Source: Nocardia sp. NBC_00403 (GTDB taxonomy: Bacteria > Actinomycetota > Actinomycetes > Mycobacteriales > Mycobacteriaceae). Taken from it: a stretch of 64,000 nt of DNA. Position 1 is the first letter of the stretch. Each line of letters opens with the position of its first letter. Position numbers and translations under genes: made by a program. The notes beneath the pieces are model-generated. The model ran no database searches and was not told where the DNA came from. It worked only from the letters and a program-made list of their open reading frames with translations. Positions 36,850 through 46,244 of the stretch are shown here, piece by piece. The stretch covers positions 5,332,001-5,396,000 of the forward strand of contig NZ_CP107939.1 in assembly GCF_036046055.1 (NCBI RefSeq). Direction: 5' to 3'.

Positions 36850-37169
36850 GCACGGGCGGTGAGCAAGTAGTCGATGGAACGGACTCGGGTCCGTTCGAAG
36901 CAGCTTCTGGTGTATTCGGCATCGAAGCCGGTCTATTCGGCACGAGTTCGAGCCTCATCGGAACGACCGCCCCGGCGGTCCGGGCAACCGACCCGTTCGG
37001 CACGAACCTGTTCGGGGCGGTGTCGGGTCGAAGAGCCACCGCCCGCGACCGCAATGGCATGTCCCAGGCGGTGCAGACCGGCACAGATTCCGGCCGGATC
37101 GCCGCAGAGTCTCGAAGGAACGGAAGCCCGAGGCCGGTGGCAGCACGCACAGGCGAGGTGCTGTGGTGA
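36846..37169 (+). CDS. small Gly/Phe-repeat ORF wedged between hmuT and hmuU
   Basis: The 107-codon frame begins at ATG overlapping the hmuT stop (ATGA) and ends at TGA overlapping the hmuU GTG (GTGA). The N-terminal half contains loose repeats: SGVFGIEAGLFGTSSSLIGT and TDPFGTNLFGAVSG. There is no known domain or signal. The exact 4-bp overlaps on both sides suggest translation coupling of the operon. It may instead be a non-functional inserted spacer. Low complexity limits confidence. Confidence 0.45.
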   Translation: MSTGGEQVVDGTDSGPFEAASGVFGIEAGLFGTSSSLIGTTAPAVRATDPFGTNLFGAVSGRRATARDRNGMSQAVQTGTDSGRIAAESRRNGSPRPVAARTGEVLW

Positions 37170-38281
37170 GTGGAGCGACGTCGGGGAGCACCTCGATCGA
37201 TCGGTCGATGCCGCACAGCCCGCAGCCGACTGCTCCGAAATCCCGTGGCCGTTCGCGCACCGCGATCGTCTTCGTTGTCGCGGTGGCCGTGCTGGTTCTG
37301 CTCGCACTGGCTTCCGCTGCGATCGGGCAGGTGCCGACCACGCCCGCCGAGGTGGCGGGCAGTGTGGTGCATCGGATCGGCCTGGACTGGGGGCCGATGC
37401 CCGCCCATCCTGCCGGTGAGGTGACGTTGTGGCAGGTCCGTTTCCCGCGGGTGGTGCTGGCGATGCTGGTGGGCGCGGCATTGGCGACAGCGGGTGCATT
37501 GTTGCAGGGCGTGTTCGCCAATCCGCTCGCCGAGCCCGGTGTGATCGGAGTGTCGGCGGGTGCCGCAGTCGGTGCGGGGACCGTGATCGTGTTCGGCGGC
37601 GCGTTCGTCGCCGCGTGGTCGGTCGCGGCGGCGGCGTTCGTGGCGGGTCTGGCAACCACCCTGCTCGTGTATGTGCTTGCCCGATCCAATGGGCGCACCG
37701 AGGTGGTCACCCTGGTGCTCACCGGCGTCGCGATCAATGCCTTCGCAGGCGGCCTCATCGCCTTCCTGCTGTTCGTCGCTTCTCCCGCCGCCCGCGATCA
37801 GATCGTGTTCTGGCAACTGGGCAGCCTCAACGGCGCCACCTGGGCCTCGGTGCGCGTGGTCGCGCCACTCACCGCTGTCGGCGTGCTCGCCGCGATCTTC
37901 ATCGCACCGCGCCTGGACCTGCTGGCCCTCGGCGAGTCCGCCGCCCGCCATCTGGGTGTCGACGTAGAACGCTTGCGCCGCAACGTCATCCTGGTCGTCG
38001 CGATCCTGGCCACCGCGGGCGTCGCCTTCACCGGCATCATCCTGTTCGTCGGCTTGATCGTCCCGCACCTGGTCCGCATGCTCGTCGGCCCCGCGCACCG
38101 CGTCCTGATCCCCTTGAGCGCCATCATCGGCGCGGTGGTCCTGCTCGCCGCCGACGTGGGCGCCCGCTCCCTCGTCGACAACGCTGACCTCCCCCTCGGC
38201 ATGCTCACCTCCCTCATCGGCGGCCCCTTTTTCTTCTGGCTGCTGCGCCGAACACGCGCCCGCGCGGGAGGATGGGCATGA
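37166..38281 (+). CDS. hmuU: heme/iron ABC transporter permease (FecCD type)
   Basis: The 371-residue permease has about 9-10 hydrophobic segments. The family motifs LWQVRFPRVVLAMLVGAALA, LLQGVFANPLAEPGVIGVSA and FIGLIVPHLVR-like FVGLIVPHLVRMLVGPAHR are present. It translocates heme or iron chelate with HmuT and HmuV. GTG 37166 overlaps the stop of the preceding small ORF. GTG 37163 in the same frame is an alternative. Confidence 0.9.
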   Translation: MSGATSGSTSIDRSMPHSPQPTAPKSRGRSRTAIVFVVAVAVLVLLALASAAIGQVPTTPAEVAGSVVHRIGLDWGPMPAHPAGEVTLWQVRFPRVVLAMLVGAALATAGALLQGVFANPLAEPGVIGVSAGAAVGAGTVIVFGGAFVAAWSVAAAAFVAGLATTLLVYVLARSNGRTEVVTLVLTGVAINAFAGGLIAFLLFVASPAARDQIVFWQLGSLNGATWASVRVVAPLTAVGVLAAIFIAPRLDLLALGESAARHLGVDVERLRRNVILVVAILATAGVAFTGIILFVGLIVPHLVRMLVGPAHRVLIPLSAIIGAVVLLAADVGARSLVDNADLPLGMLTSLIGGPFFFWLLRRTRARAGGWA

Positions 38282-38676
38282 CCGGCTCATCGACGCGTTT
38301 CCCGCGTACCTCGGCCACGGCTTCTGCGCCGGTAAACGGCTGGTGGTCGTTTCGTGGCGGCTGCCGCCAGAGCACTGACCGGAGTTTCGATGGCGCGGCA
38401 CGGTCGGAACAGTCCCGACAGGCTCTGCTGCTTGCTGCGGACTCGAACATGTCCTCCCGCACTGAGCGGCGCGACCGCGCCGTCCCGGGACGTCCCCGCA
38501 AGTTCGGTCCGCACAGCGCGCAATCAAACCAGTCATCCAGCACTGGGCGACGTGGCGACCGGAGTCACCGTGTGACAGGCATGCCCTGCGGTCTCGATGG
38601 GGTCCTTGCCTGGACGGACGAATCGCCTGCGACAACCGGCCGCGTGGCCGAGTTGGTCATTGGGGGCGACACATGA
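38278..38676 (+). CDS. hypothetical ORF wedged between hmuU and hmuV
   Basis: The 132-codon frame starts with ATG overlapping the hmuU stop (ATGA) and ends with TGA overlapping the hmuV ATG (ATGA). The sequence is Ser/Arg/Gly-rich with no domain, signal or membrane segment. As with the ORF at 36846, both borders show perfect 4-bp overlaps, which maintains coupling. It could be real or a spacer whose reading frame was preserved by chance. Confidence 0.4.
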   Translation: MTGSSTRFPRTSATASAPVNGWWSFRGGCRQSTDRSFDGAARSEQSRQALLLAADSNMSSRTERRDRAVPGRPRKFGPHSAQSNQSSSTGRRGDRSHRVTGMPCGLDGVLAWTDESPATTGRVAELVIGGDT

Positions 38677-39536
38677 GCGGCATGCGGCACGGGCTCGGCG
38701 GGGTTTTTGCGCGGACGCACGAGCTGCCGGTAGCGCACGAACGGGATTCGGTCACGCTGCGCGCTGTCGGTGTGAGCATCGATCGACGTGATGCCACCGG
38801 ATCGGGAAGTCGTCGTGTGCTCGAGGCGGTGAACTTCGAGGTCGTTGCCGGGCAGGTCGTCGCATTGGTGGGCCCGAACGGTGCCGGCAAGTCCACGTTG
38901 CTTGCCGCCCTTGCGGGCGAGCTCGCCCCGGCCGAAGGGGCGGTCGAACTCGACGGGCGGTCGTTGGCCCACTGGTCTGCGCTCGATATGGCGCGCCGGC
39001 GCGCCGTACTCCCGCAGAGCCACACCGTCGGGTTCCCGTTCACCGCGCGCGAAGTTGTCGCCATGGGACGTGCGCCGTGGGTGCGCACCCGACTTCGTGC
39101 GCTCGATAACGAGAAGATCGCCGCCGCCATGGCCGCCACCGACGTGGAACACCTTGCGGCCCGGTCATTTCCGACACTGTCGGGCGGCGAACGCGCGCGC
39201 GTCGCGCTGGCCCGCGTCCTCGCCCAGGACACCGCAACCCTGCTTCTGGACGAGCCCACCGCCGCCCTGGACCTCGGCCATCAGGAGGCCGTGCTGAACC
39301 TCGCAACCACCCGTGCCGATGAAGGCGCGGCCGTTGTCGTCGTCCTGCACGACCTCGGCATCGCCGCCGCCTACGCCGATCGTGTCGCCGTTCTGGAATC
39401 CGGCCGTGTCGCTGCCGATGGCCCGCCTCGCGCCGTCCTCACCACCGAACTGCTCAGTCGCGTTTACCAACACCCCGTCGAGGTACTCGACCACCCGGTA
39501 ACCGGCGCCCAACTCGTCCTGCCGGTCCGCCGCTGA
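38673..39536 (+). CDS. hmuV: heme/iron ABC transporter ATP-binding protein
   Basis: The 287-residue ATPase has Walker A VGPNGAGKSTLLAA, signature LSGGERARVALAR, Walker B TLLLDEPTAALD and a H-loop HDLGIAAAYADR. It energises HmuU. An N-terminal extension of about 25 residues is unusual for the family. It closes the hmuTUV operon; the following 235 bp holds no gene I can support. Confidence 0.92.
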   Translation: MSGMRHGLGGVFARTHELPVAHERDSVTLRAVGVSIDRRDATGSGSRRVLEAVNFEVVAGQVVALVGPNGAGKSTLLAALAGELAPAEGAVELDGRSLAHWSALDMARRRAVLPQSHTVGFPFTAREVVAMGRAPWVRTRLRALDNEKIAAAMAATDVEHLAARSFPTLSGGERARVALARVLAQDTATLLLDEPTAALDLGHQEAVLNLATTRADEGAAVVVVLHDLGIAAAYADRVAVLESGRVAADGPPRAVLTTELLSRVYQHPVEVLDHPVTGAQLVLPVRR

Positions 39537-39771
39537 GCCGTACAGTCCTCCGGTCGAAGCTGTCATGACGTGGGTCGGGGAGTAAAAGAACCGACGAGCG
39601 TGGTTGCCGCGAGCACTGAAGCAACGCTCGGCCACGGACTTGGACGCCGTGCGTACGCACCGGCGCCCGGATGTTGTCCTGCCGAGAGGCAGTATGAATC
39701 GGGCCCTCGTGATCGGCGTCGGAGGATGGCTATTGTGACCTACCGTGTGATTGGCCGGCAGCGGCACGGAT

Positions 39772-40170
39772 CTAGCGGCGGTCACGCGCTGTCGGGAAGA
39801 CTTCCGCCTGCCCGATATCGACAATCAATCCACCCTGCGCACCGGCGCGCACCGCGGCCGTGATCGCCCACATCGCGAAGAATCCGGCACCGGCGATCGG
39901 TCCGGCCACCTGACACCAGGCGAGCGCGCCACCGCCGAACCACAACAATTCGAGGGCCAGACGCCATCCGCCGTACAGCTGAAATCTCGCGGTCGTCCCG
40001 GCACCGAACAGCGCCCACATGAGGGTGAACAGTGCGGGCGCGCCCAGACCCGCGACGATCCGGGTTGCAGTGCCTGAAGGCAGGGTGAACCCCCAGATTC
40101 CCACCCCCACAAGCACCCCCAGCTCCAGCAGGAACACCACAACCAGATTCGCACCCTTGATCGCACGCAC
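39772..40170 (-). CDS. YrdB-family (DUF2568) membrane protein
   Basis: The 132-residue protein has four hydrophobic segments, with family patterns LVVVFLLELGVLVGVGIWGF and LALELLWFGGGALAW. Function is unknown. It is 17 bp downstream of the MMPL gene on the same strand and is likely the last gene of that operon. Confidence 0.8.
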   Translation of the reverse strand: MRAIKGANLVVVFLLELGVLVGVGIWGFTLPSGTATRIVAGLGAPALFTLMWALFGAGTTARFQLYGGWRLALELLWFGGGALAWCQVAGPIAGAGFFAMWAITAAVRAGAQGGLIVDIGQAEVFPTARDRR

Positions 40171-40187
40171 GATCGCTCTCCTTCGGC

Positions 40188-42281
40188 TCAGCGCCAGATC
40201 AGTTTCAGCACCGCGGGCGTCAACAACATGCGGATCACTGTCGCGTCGATGATCAGCGCGGCGATCATGCCGTAGGCGATGTACTTCATCAGCACCAGGT
40301 CGGAGAAGCCGAACGCGCCGGTCACCACGATGAGGATCGCCGCGGCGGAAGTGATGACGCCGCCGGTGTGGGCAATGCCGTAGCGGATCGCCTCGGGTGG
40401 GTCGGCGCCGCCCGCGCGGGCCTCGGCCATGCGCGAGAGCAGGAAGACTTCGTAGTCGGTGGACAGTCCGAAGATGACCGTCACGATCAGCGCCAGCACC
40501 GCGAACATCAGTGGCCCCGGGGTGAAATGGAAGATCCCCGCGCCGTGGCCTTGCACGAAAATCCAGGTGAGGATGCCCAGCGTGGAGCCTAGACTCAGTG
40601 CACTCATGAGGACGGCCTTGAGCGCGAGGACGAAGGATCGGAACGCGGCGTACATCAGTCCCAGCGCGGCGACCACCAGGATCGCGGCCAGTACCGGTAG
40701 CCCGTCGAGCAGTCCGTTGATGCTGTCGCGCTCCAGCGCAGGCACACCCGCGACCATGACCTCGACGCCGGGTGGTTCGGGGATGGCGCGCAGTGCGGCG
40801 ATCACCGCGTCGGCGTCACGCTTGTCGGCGAGGCCCGCGTTCAACACATTGATGCCGTCTTTGGTCGGCGCGCCGGGTTCGAAGCGCCCGGTGAGCCCGG
40901 GAACCTGGTTGGCCTCGAACCGGATGTCACTGAGCTGCTGCGGATTCGCGCCGATCACCACCAGTTTCAGCGGTTCGGTGCGGAAGCTCGGGAAAAGCTC
41001 GTCGAAGCGTTCCTGCGCCACCCTGGCCGCGTTGTCCTCAGCGAGATAGCGCTCGCTCAGCCCGCCGAACTCGATGTGGCGGAACGGGATACTCAGCGCC
41101 AGCAGCACCAGCACGATCGGCGCTGCGACCAGCCACGGCCGCCGCATCGCCGTGGTGGCGAGCCGCGAGAAGAATCCAGCATCTATCTGGGCTTCGGTTT
41201 TGCTATGGGAGAAGCGATGCCAGCCCCACAGATCGATGCGCCGCCCGACGATGCTGAGCACCGCGGGCAGTGCGGTGACCGACAGCAGCGCGGCAAGCAA
41301 TACCGAACTGATGCCGCCGTAAGGAACCGAGCGCAGCACACCGATGGGGAAGATGAACAACGCGCCCAGGCTGATCGCGATGATCGCCGCCGAGAACAAC
41401 ACCGTGCGCCCCGCGGTGGCGACGGTGCGCGCGGTCGCCTCCTCCACCGTGTGACCGGAGGCCAACTCCTCCCGGAACCTCGTCACAGTGAACAACCCGT
41501 AATCGATGGCGAGCCCGAGACTGACCAAAGTCACTACCGCGCTGGCGAATACGTTGACATTGATGTGGTCGGTGAGCACGCGCATGGTGCCCTGCGTGCC
41601 GAGCACCGTCATCCCGCCGATGAGCACGGGAAGCAGTGCGCCGATCACCCCGCCGAAGACGAAGTACAGCAGGATCGCCACGATCGGCAGTGCGATCATT
41701 TCGGCGCGTTTGATGTCGTGCTGCATGCCCTGGTTGATGCCCTCGACGACCGGCTGCAACCCGGCAAGCTGCACCGTCGTGTCGCCGGGCCCGCTACCGG
41801 CCGGTCCGGCGCCGAGCTCGTCCTTGACCGCGGCGTAGTTCTCCACGGTGGCGGTGCCTGCACCGCGCAGTCCGATGCTGGCGAAGGCGTGGGTGTGGGA
41901 GGCGTCGGTGGCCTGCGAGGCGAATGGGCTGTCCCAATAGCTGTCGATCTTCTGGACCCGGTCGGGGTGCCGGGCAAGCACCTGATTCAGTGCGGTCGTC
42001 ACCGCGGCACGCACCGCCGGATCGTCGACCGTGCTGCCCTCGGGCGCGGTGTAGACGGCGATGATGTCGCTGTCGGTATCGCGTCCGAAGGTGTCGTCGG
42101 CGATCTTGGAGGCGGCCACCGATTCGCTGCTCTCGTCGAACCAGCCCTCTTGGGTCAGCCTGCCCGACAGATCACGGCCGTACCAGCCGGAGGCGACAAC
42201 GGCCAGCGCGAACACCGCGAGCACGAGATACCGGTGGCGATGGACGACATGGCCCCACCGTGCCAGGCCGGTATCCAGCAC
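40188..42281 (-). CDS. MMPL-family RND transporter
   Basis: The 697-residue protein has two repeats of an extracytoplasmic loop followed by a six-helix membrane domain. MMPL motifs appear in LGLAIDYGLFTVTRFREEL and FGLSTDYEVFLLSRMAEAR, with acidic residues in the proton relay. In mycolate bacteria MMPL proteins export lipids and other envelope components. The start GTG 42281 is chosen because it overlaps by one base the stop of the upstream lipoprotein. Cargo is unknown. Confidence 0.88.
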   Translation of the reverse strand: MLDTGLARWGHVVHRHRYLVLAVFALAVVASGWYGRDLSGRLTQEGWFDESSESVAASKIADDTFGRDTDSDIIAVYTAPEGSTVDDPAVRAAVTTALNQVLARHPDRVQKIDSYWDSPFASQATDASHTHAFASIGLRGAGTATVENYAAVKDELGAGPAGSGPGDTTVQLAGLQPVVEGINQGMQHDIKRAEMIALPIVAILLYFVFGGVIGALLPVLIGGMTVLGTQGTMRVLTDHINVNVFASAVVTLVSLGLAIDYGLFTVTRFREELASGHTVEEATARTVATAGRTVLFSAAIIAISLGALFIFPIGVLRSVPYGGISSVLLAALLSVTALPAVLSIVGRRIDLWGWHRFSHSKTEAQIDAGFFSRLATTAMRRPWLVAAPIVLVLLALSIPFRHIEFGGLSERYLAEDNAARVAQERFDELFPSFRTEPLKLVVIGANPQQLSDIRFEANQVPGLTGRFEPGAPTKDGINVLNAGLADKRDADAVIAALRAIPEPPGVEVMVAGVPALERDSINGLLDGLPVLAAILVVAALGLMYAAFRSFVLALKAVLMSALSLGSTLGILTWIFVQGHGAGIFHFTPGPLMFAVLALIVTVIFGLSTDYEVFLLSRMAEARAGGADPPEAIRYGIAHTGGVITSAAAILIVVTGAFGFSDLVLMKYIAYGMIAALIIDATVIRMLLTPAVLKLIWR

Positions 42282-42820
42282 TAGCCGCAGGCCGGGGTGC
42301 GGTAATCGGCCGAGCGCAGGATGCCACACAGATCGGTGCGGGAGATCTTCCACTTGCCGTCGATGAGCACGAAATGCACCACGGTGGTGCGCACGGCGGA
42401 ACCGGTTCCGTCTTTGTCCAGGCGCATGGTCGCGGTCAAGGTGCCGTCGCGATTGTCGAAGATCGGGTCGGTGACCCCGTACACGGCGCGCGGATTGTCC
42501 TGCAGCGCCTTGTACATGTCCGGGATGGCGTCCTTGAACACCTCGCCGTCTTCGATGAGATCGGTGCGTTCGCTGTCGGGCAGCGCCGGGTCGAGTGCGC
42601 GTTTGATCTGCGCGTCCAGTTCGGCGGCGGTCGGCAGCGGCCGGTGCGCGGCGCTCGAGGAGGCGGCGACCGATGAGGACAGCGAGGCGTTGGCCGAGGA
42701 GCGCGCGGCATCGACGGCCGCTTCGTCCGGTCCCGAGTTGCATGCCGCGGCCGAGGCCAGCGTGATGAGGGCCGCTGCGGTCAGCGCGGTACGGGCGAAT
42801 CGTGTGGTTGGCATCACCAT
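42281..42820 (-). CDS. Mtb12/CFP-2-like lipoprotein
   Basis: The 179-residue protein has a signal peptide and lipobox ASAAACNSG. The mature domain (LPTAAELDAQIKRALDPAL and VHFVLIDGKWKISRTDLCGI) matches the low-molecular-weight antigen MTB12 family, a cystatin-like secreted fold of mycolate bacteria. It sits one base from the MMPL gene, which suggests an accessory role in envelope transport. The start is ATG 42820, or ATG 42814. Confidence 0.82.
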   Translation of the reverse strand: MVMPTTRFARTALTAAALITLASAAACNSGPDEAAVDAARSSANASLSSSVAASSSAAHRPLPTAAELDAQIKRALDPALPDSERTDLIEDGEVFKDAIPDMYKALQDNPRAVYGVTDPIFDNRDGTLTATMRLDKDGTGSAVRTTVVHFVLIDGKWKISRTDLCGILRSADYRTPACG

Positions 42821-43177
42821 CTACATACCATCGATGACGGAACTGATTCGTCCGAGCAGCGCCCGCACCGTCGTCATGTCACGCTCGGCGGCCGCTTCGA
42901 CCGGCGCCGCGTCCGGAATCATGTCCCGCACCAGCGCCACCACACTGCGTTCATCGTCGAGATCGATGTCGGTGACGCGGGCCTGGGCGATCGCGACGAC
43001 GTCCTCGGGGCCTGGCACGTCGCTGTCGAGGTCGGCACGGTAGATCTCCAGCGTGACGGTCGAGCGGACCGTACGGAAGGCGTAGGGCCTGCCGTCGGCG
43101 GTGGTGCCGAATCCGTGAGCAAACGGGCCAACGGTTATGTCATCGATGGCAAATCCCGATGGGTGGTCGGCTTTCAA
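42821..43177 (-). CDS. conserved hypothetical protein (Rv2137c-position)
   Basis: The 118-residue protein has a beta-rich N-terminal half (TVRSTVTLEIYRADLDSDVP) and an acidic helix-rich C-terminus. I recognise no domain. It occupies the place of Rv2137c in the M. tuberculosis gene order, upstream of an lppL-like gene. Its stop directly abuts the Mtb12-like gene, so it heads the lipoprotein-MMPL-YrdB operon. Confidence 0.65.
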   Translation of the reverse strand: MKADHPSGFAIDDITVGPFAHGFGTTADGRPYAFRTVRSTVTLEIYRADLDSDVPGPEDVVAIAQARVTDIDLDDERSVVALVRDMIPDAAPVEAAAERDMTTVRALLGRISSVIDGM

Positions 43178-43342
43178 CCAGATCTCCCTGAGTTGGACAC
43201 TGTTTCAACCTAACCGTAACCCCGAACACCGACATTCTCCTCGAGCCGCCACCCCGGTCGGCCGCGCCGGTGCGCCATCATGGTCAGATGGTGATGTTGT
43301 GGATGATCGGTCGGTAGTACGTCGGTAGAAGGAGTTCGGTGG

Positions 43343-44365
43343 ATGCGCCCTCGCGGCTCGGTCCCCTCGACCATTGTGGGTGTCGCGGTGTTGGTGCTGC
43401 TGGCCGGATGCTCCTCCGACACCGACGGTAAAGACCTGCCGACCAGACCACCGGCCACCGCCGCGGTCTCCTCGGATACGACCGCCGCACCGGCCGATCA
43501 AGTTCTGTCGGTCACCACACAGATCACCGACCTGCTCGTCGTCACCGGAACCGGTCTGCTCGCAGCGCTCGACAGCAGCGCGACGGCGCTGCTGCTCATG
43601 GACCCGGCCACCACCCCGCCTGTGGTGCGCGCGGTCGCGCTGCCCGCGAAGGCCGCTGCCCTCGCCTCGGGACAGGACGGCGAAGTTCTTGTCGCCCTGC
43701 CGAATCGGGTGCTGCGCGTCGACTCCGCGGCATCGACAACCACTGCGGTGACCGTCGACGGTGACGTGCACGCGGTGCAAGAACGCGGCGACGGCGCACT
43801 CGTCGTCGGCACGGCTGACGGCAAGGTGCGCGTCCTGTCTCCCGCAGGCGAGGTCCTCGACACCGTGTCCGGGCTCGCTTCGGCCGACGCGTTGGCCCTC
43901 ACCGGCGATCGGGTGAGCGTGCTCGACCGCCGTCAGACCTCGCTCACCGAACTCGACCTGGGCAAAGATCAGCTCGGGTTGGCTCTGCGCGCCGGGGACG
44001 GCGCCACCAACCTGATCACCGACCACTTCGGCCGCATCGTCGTCACCGACACTGCAGGTAACGAACTGTTGGTCTACACGGCCGGACCGCTCGTCCTGCG
44101 GCAGCGTTTCCCGGTAGGATCGTCGCCTTACGCGCTTGCCTACGACCAACGGTCCGAGACCGTGTGGGTGACGTGCACGCAGACCAACGAAGTCGTCGGA
44201 TTCGATCTGTCGACGGGTATACCGAAGGAAGTGGGCCGATTTCCGACGGTCCGGCAGCCGAATTCGGTCGCCATCGACGAGCGCACCGGCGATCTGTTCG
44301 TCGGATCCGCGACCGGGAACGGTCTGCAGCGAATCCGGGCGGACCAGCGGAAGGGAGGGCAGTGA
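43343..44365 (+). CDS. LppL-like lipoprotein with beta-propeller
   Basis: The 340-residue protein has a signal peptide and lipobox VLLAGCSSD. The mature part shows repeated beta-propeller (YncE/NHL-like) blades, for example ALAYDQRSETVWVTCTQTNE and NSVAIDERTGDLFVGSATGN. It corresponds to Rv2138 (LppL) by position and type. AAGGAG upstream of ATG 43343 supports the start. Function is unknown; it is on the outer face of the cytoplasmic membrane. Confidence 0.88.
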   Translation: MRPRGSVPSTIVGVAVLVLLAGCSSDTDGKDLPTRPPATAAVSSDTTAAPADQVLSVTTQITDLLVVTGTGLLAALDSSATALLLMDPATTPPVVRAVALPAKAAALASGQDGEVLVALPNRVLRVDSAASTTTAVTVDGDVHAVQERGDGALVVGTADGKVRVLSPAGEVLDTVSGLASADALALTGDRVSVLDRRQTSLTELDLGKDQLGLALRAGDGATNLITDHFGRIVVTDTAGNELLVYTAGPLVLRQRFPVGSSPYALAYDQRSETVWVTCTQTNEVVGFDLSTGIPKEVGRFPTVRQPNSVAIDERTGDLFVGSATGNGLQRIRADQRKGGQ

Positions 44366-44646
44366 TGGCGCCGAAGGATGACCAACCACCACAGCACCGA
44401 AGGACCCGCAGCCATCGCGCGGCGCTCCCCGCGAGCTGGGAAACCACCAGTGACGACTACGAATACGTGCCACTGCGACTACCGCCGGAGGTGAATCGGG
44501 TGACCGCGTCCATGCGGCTGGCCATTCAAGCCGAATTCGGCGGCTGGGAACTCTCTCGCGTGCGCGCCTATACAGACGGCAGCCGCCGAGTGCTGCTGCG
44601 CCGCCGAAAAACCGCGCTGCTACCCCAGCCCGAACCGGGGATGTGA
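44365..44646 (+). CDS. DUF5703 family small protein
   Basis: The 93-residue protein has [20 protein letters not shown] and [20 protein letters not shown], the conserved core of the DUF5703 family seen next to pyrD in actinobacteria. A basic, Gln/His-rich N-terminus precedes it. ATG 44365 overlaps the lppL stop (TGATG). Function is unknown. Confidence 0.8.
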   Translation: MAPKDDQPPQHRRTRSHRAALPASWETTSDDYEYVPLRLPPEVNRVTASMRLAIQAEFGGWELSRVRAYTDGSRRVLLRRRKTALLPQPEPGM

Positions 44647-44650
44647 ACCG

Positions 44651-45727
44651 ATGTACGCACTGCTATTGCGCTTGATGTTCCTGCTACCGCCGGAACGCAT
44701 CCACCATCTGGTCTTTGCCGCAATGAAACTGGCCGACCGCTTCCCGCCCTCGCGCTGGGCAATGTCGAAGGTCCTGGTTTCCGACGATCCCATTCTGCGC
44801 AACACCGCCTTCGGCGTCGAGTTCCCTGCGCCGCTCGGCTTGGCCGCCGGCTTCGACAAGAATGCCGACGGCGTCGACGCGTGGGCACCGCTCGGTTTCG
44901 GTTTCGCCGAGATCGGCACAGTGACCGCCCGGGCCCAGCCGGGCAATCCCGCCCCGCGACTGTTCCGGCTGCCCGCCGATCATGCCCTCATCAACCGGAT
45001 GGGCTTCAACAATCACGGCGCGGCCGCCGCGGCCGAGCAGCTGCGTGGCCGCCGCGGCGGAGTCCCGGTCGGCGCGAACATCGGCAAAACGAAGATCGTC
45101 GAACCGGAGGGCGCCGCAGCCGATTACGCGATCAGCGCGGCGCTGCTCGGTCCACTCGCCGATTTCGTCGTTGTCAACGTGAGCTCTCCCAATACCCCCG
45201 GCCTGCGTGACCTGCAGGCCGTCGAATCGCTGCGCCCGGTGCTGCAGGCCGTGCTCGACAGCGTGCAGGTTCCGGTGCTGGTGAAGATCGCCCCCGATCT
45301 TTCCGACGAGGACATCGACGCGGTGGCAGACCTCGCGGTCGAACTGCGCCTGGCCGGCATCGTTGCCACCAATACCACCATCCGCCGCGACGGTCTGCAC
45401 ACTCCTGTCGCCGAGGTCGAAGCCATGGGCGCGGGCGGCCTGTCCGGTGCTCCCGTCGCCGAGCGCTCCCTCGATGTCCTGCGCCGCCTCTACCGCCGCG
45501 TCGGCGACCGCCTTGTCCTCATCTCCGTCGGCGGCATCGAAACCCCCGACCAGGCCTGGGAGCGGATCCTCGCGGGCGCTACCCTGCTGCAGGGCTACAC
45601 CGGCTTCATCTACGGCGGCCCTTTCTGGACTCGCAACATCCATCGCGGCATCGCCGCCCGGCTGCGCGACAACGGGTACAAATCGATCGCCGACGCGATC
45701 GGCGCCGAGCACGGCGATCGCTCCTGA
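44651..45727 (+). CDS. pyrD: dihydroorotate dehydrogenase (quinone)
   Basis: PyrD class 2 oxidises dihydroorotate to orotate with FMN and a quinone, at the inner membrane face, in pyrimidine synthesis. The 358-residue protein has the N-terminal amphipathic helix region ([20 protein letters not shown]), FMN-binding [26 protein letters not shown], catalytic Ser in [15 protein letters not shown] and TNTTIRR, and [15 protein letters not shown]. It is 4 bp downstream of DUF5703. Confidence 0.95.
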   Translation: MYALLLRLMFLLPPERIHHLVFAAMKLADRFPPSRWAMSKVLVSDDPILRNTAFGVEFPAPLGLAAGFDKNADGVDAWAPLGFGFAEIGTVTARAQPGNPAPRLFRLPADHALINRMGFNNHGAAAAAEQLRGRRGGVPVGANIGKTKIVEPEGAAADYAISAALLGPLADFVVVNVSSPNTPGLRDLQAVESLRPVLQAVLDSVQVPVLVKIAPDLSDEDIDAVADLAVELRLAGIVATNTTIRRDGLHTPVAEVEAMGAGGLSGAPVAERSLDVLRRLYRRVGDRLVLISVGGIETPDQAWERILAGATLLQGYTGFIYGGPFWTRNIHRGIAARLRDNGYKSIADAIGAEHGDRS

Positions 45728-45773
45728 CACCTGCGGCGGCATTCGGTGCAGCCGTGCATGGTGTGCCGCGCTG

Positions 45774-46190
45774 CTATCCGAGCACGCGAGGCGGCCCACT
45801 GCGATGCATCGAAATGCGGCGTGAGCGGAAGGTGCGCCCAGTCGTGACCGGTGCACCGGCCGCGGCACCCTCAGGTTCCGGCATCTCGCCCACATGCTGA
45901 TGCATACGCGCCAGGATCCGCTTGGACAGCAGGATCACCGCCTGCTCCCAGCGGATGCCGATGGTGTCCGCTCGCTTGGTCGCTTCGAAGTGCGCATCCC
46001 GGTCATGCACGCCACTCGGATCGCTGAGGATCTCGTCGAGTTCCATGCCGGCCAACGCCTGTCCCCTGGTCAGCAACTGGTCGGGCAGCCAGCTCAACGA
46101 CCACACTGCCGCCCCCGATCCGGTGGTCTTGTACGCAGATTCGGGGGTTATGTCACTGATCATCGTCCATTCGGTCATATGCACGTTCAT
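45774..46190 (-). CDS. small hypothetical protein, tandem paralog A
   Basis: The 138-residue protein shares with its downstream-neighbour gene (46245) the segment SWLPDQLLTRGQALAGMELD and a following ILSDP, then the helix IGIRWEQAVILLSKRIL. It adds a basic C-terminal tail. The start is supported by GGAGG 5 bp before ATG 46190. I do not know a function. It is convergent with pyrD, 46 bp away. Confidence 0.6.
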   Translation of the reverse strand: MNVHMTEWTMISDITPESAYKTTGSGAAVWSLSWLPDQLLTRGQALAGMELDEILSDPSGVHDRDAHFEATKRADTIGIRWEQAVILLSKRILARMHQHVGEMPEPEGAAAGAPVTTGRTFRSRRISMHRSGPPRVLG

Positions 46191-46244
46191 GGGTGCCTCC
46201 GGTGCAACAGCTCGAGCCTGGTGAGCTCTGGGGGTACAACATGG

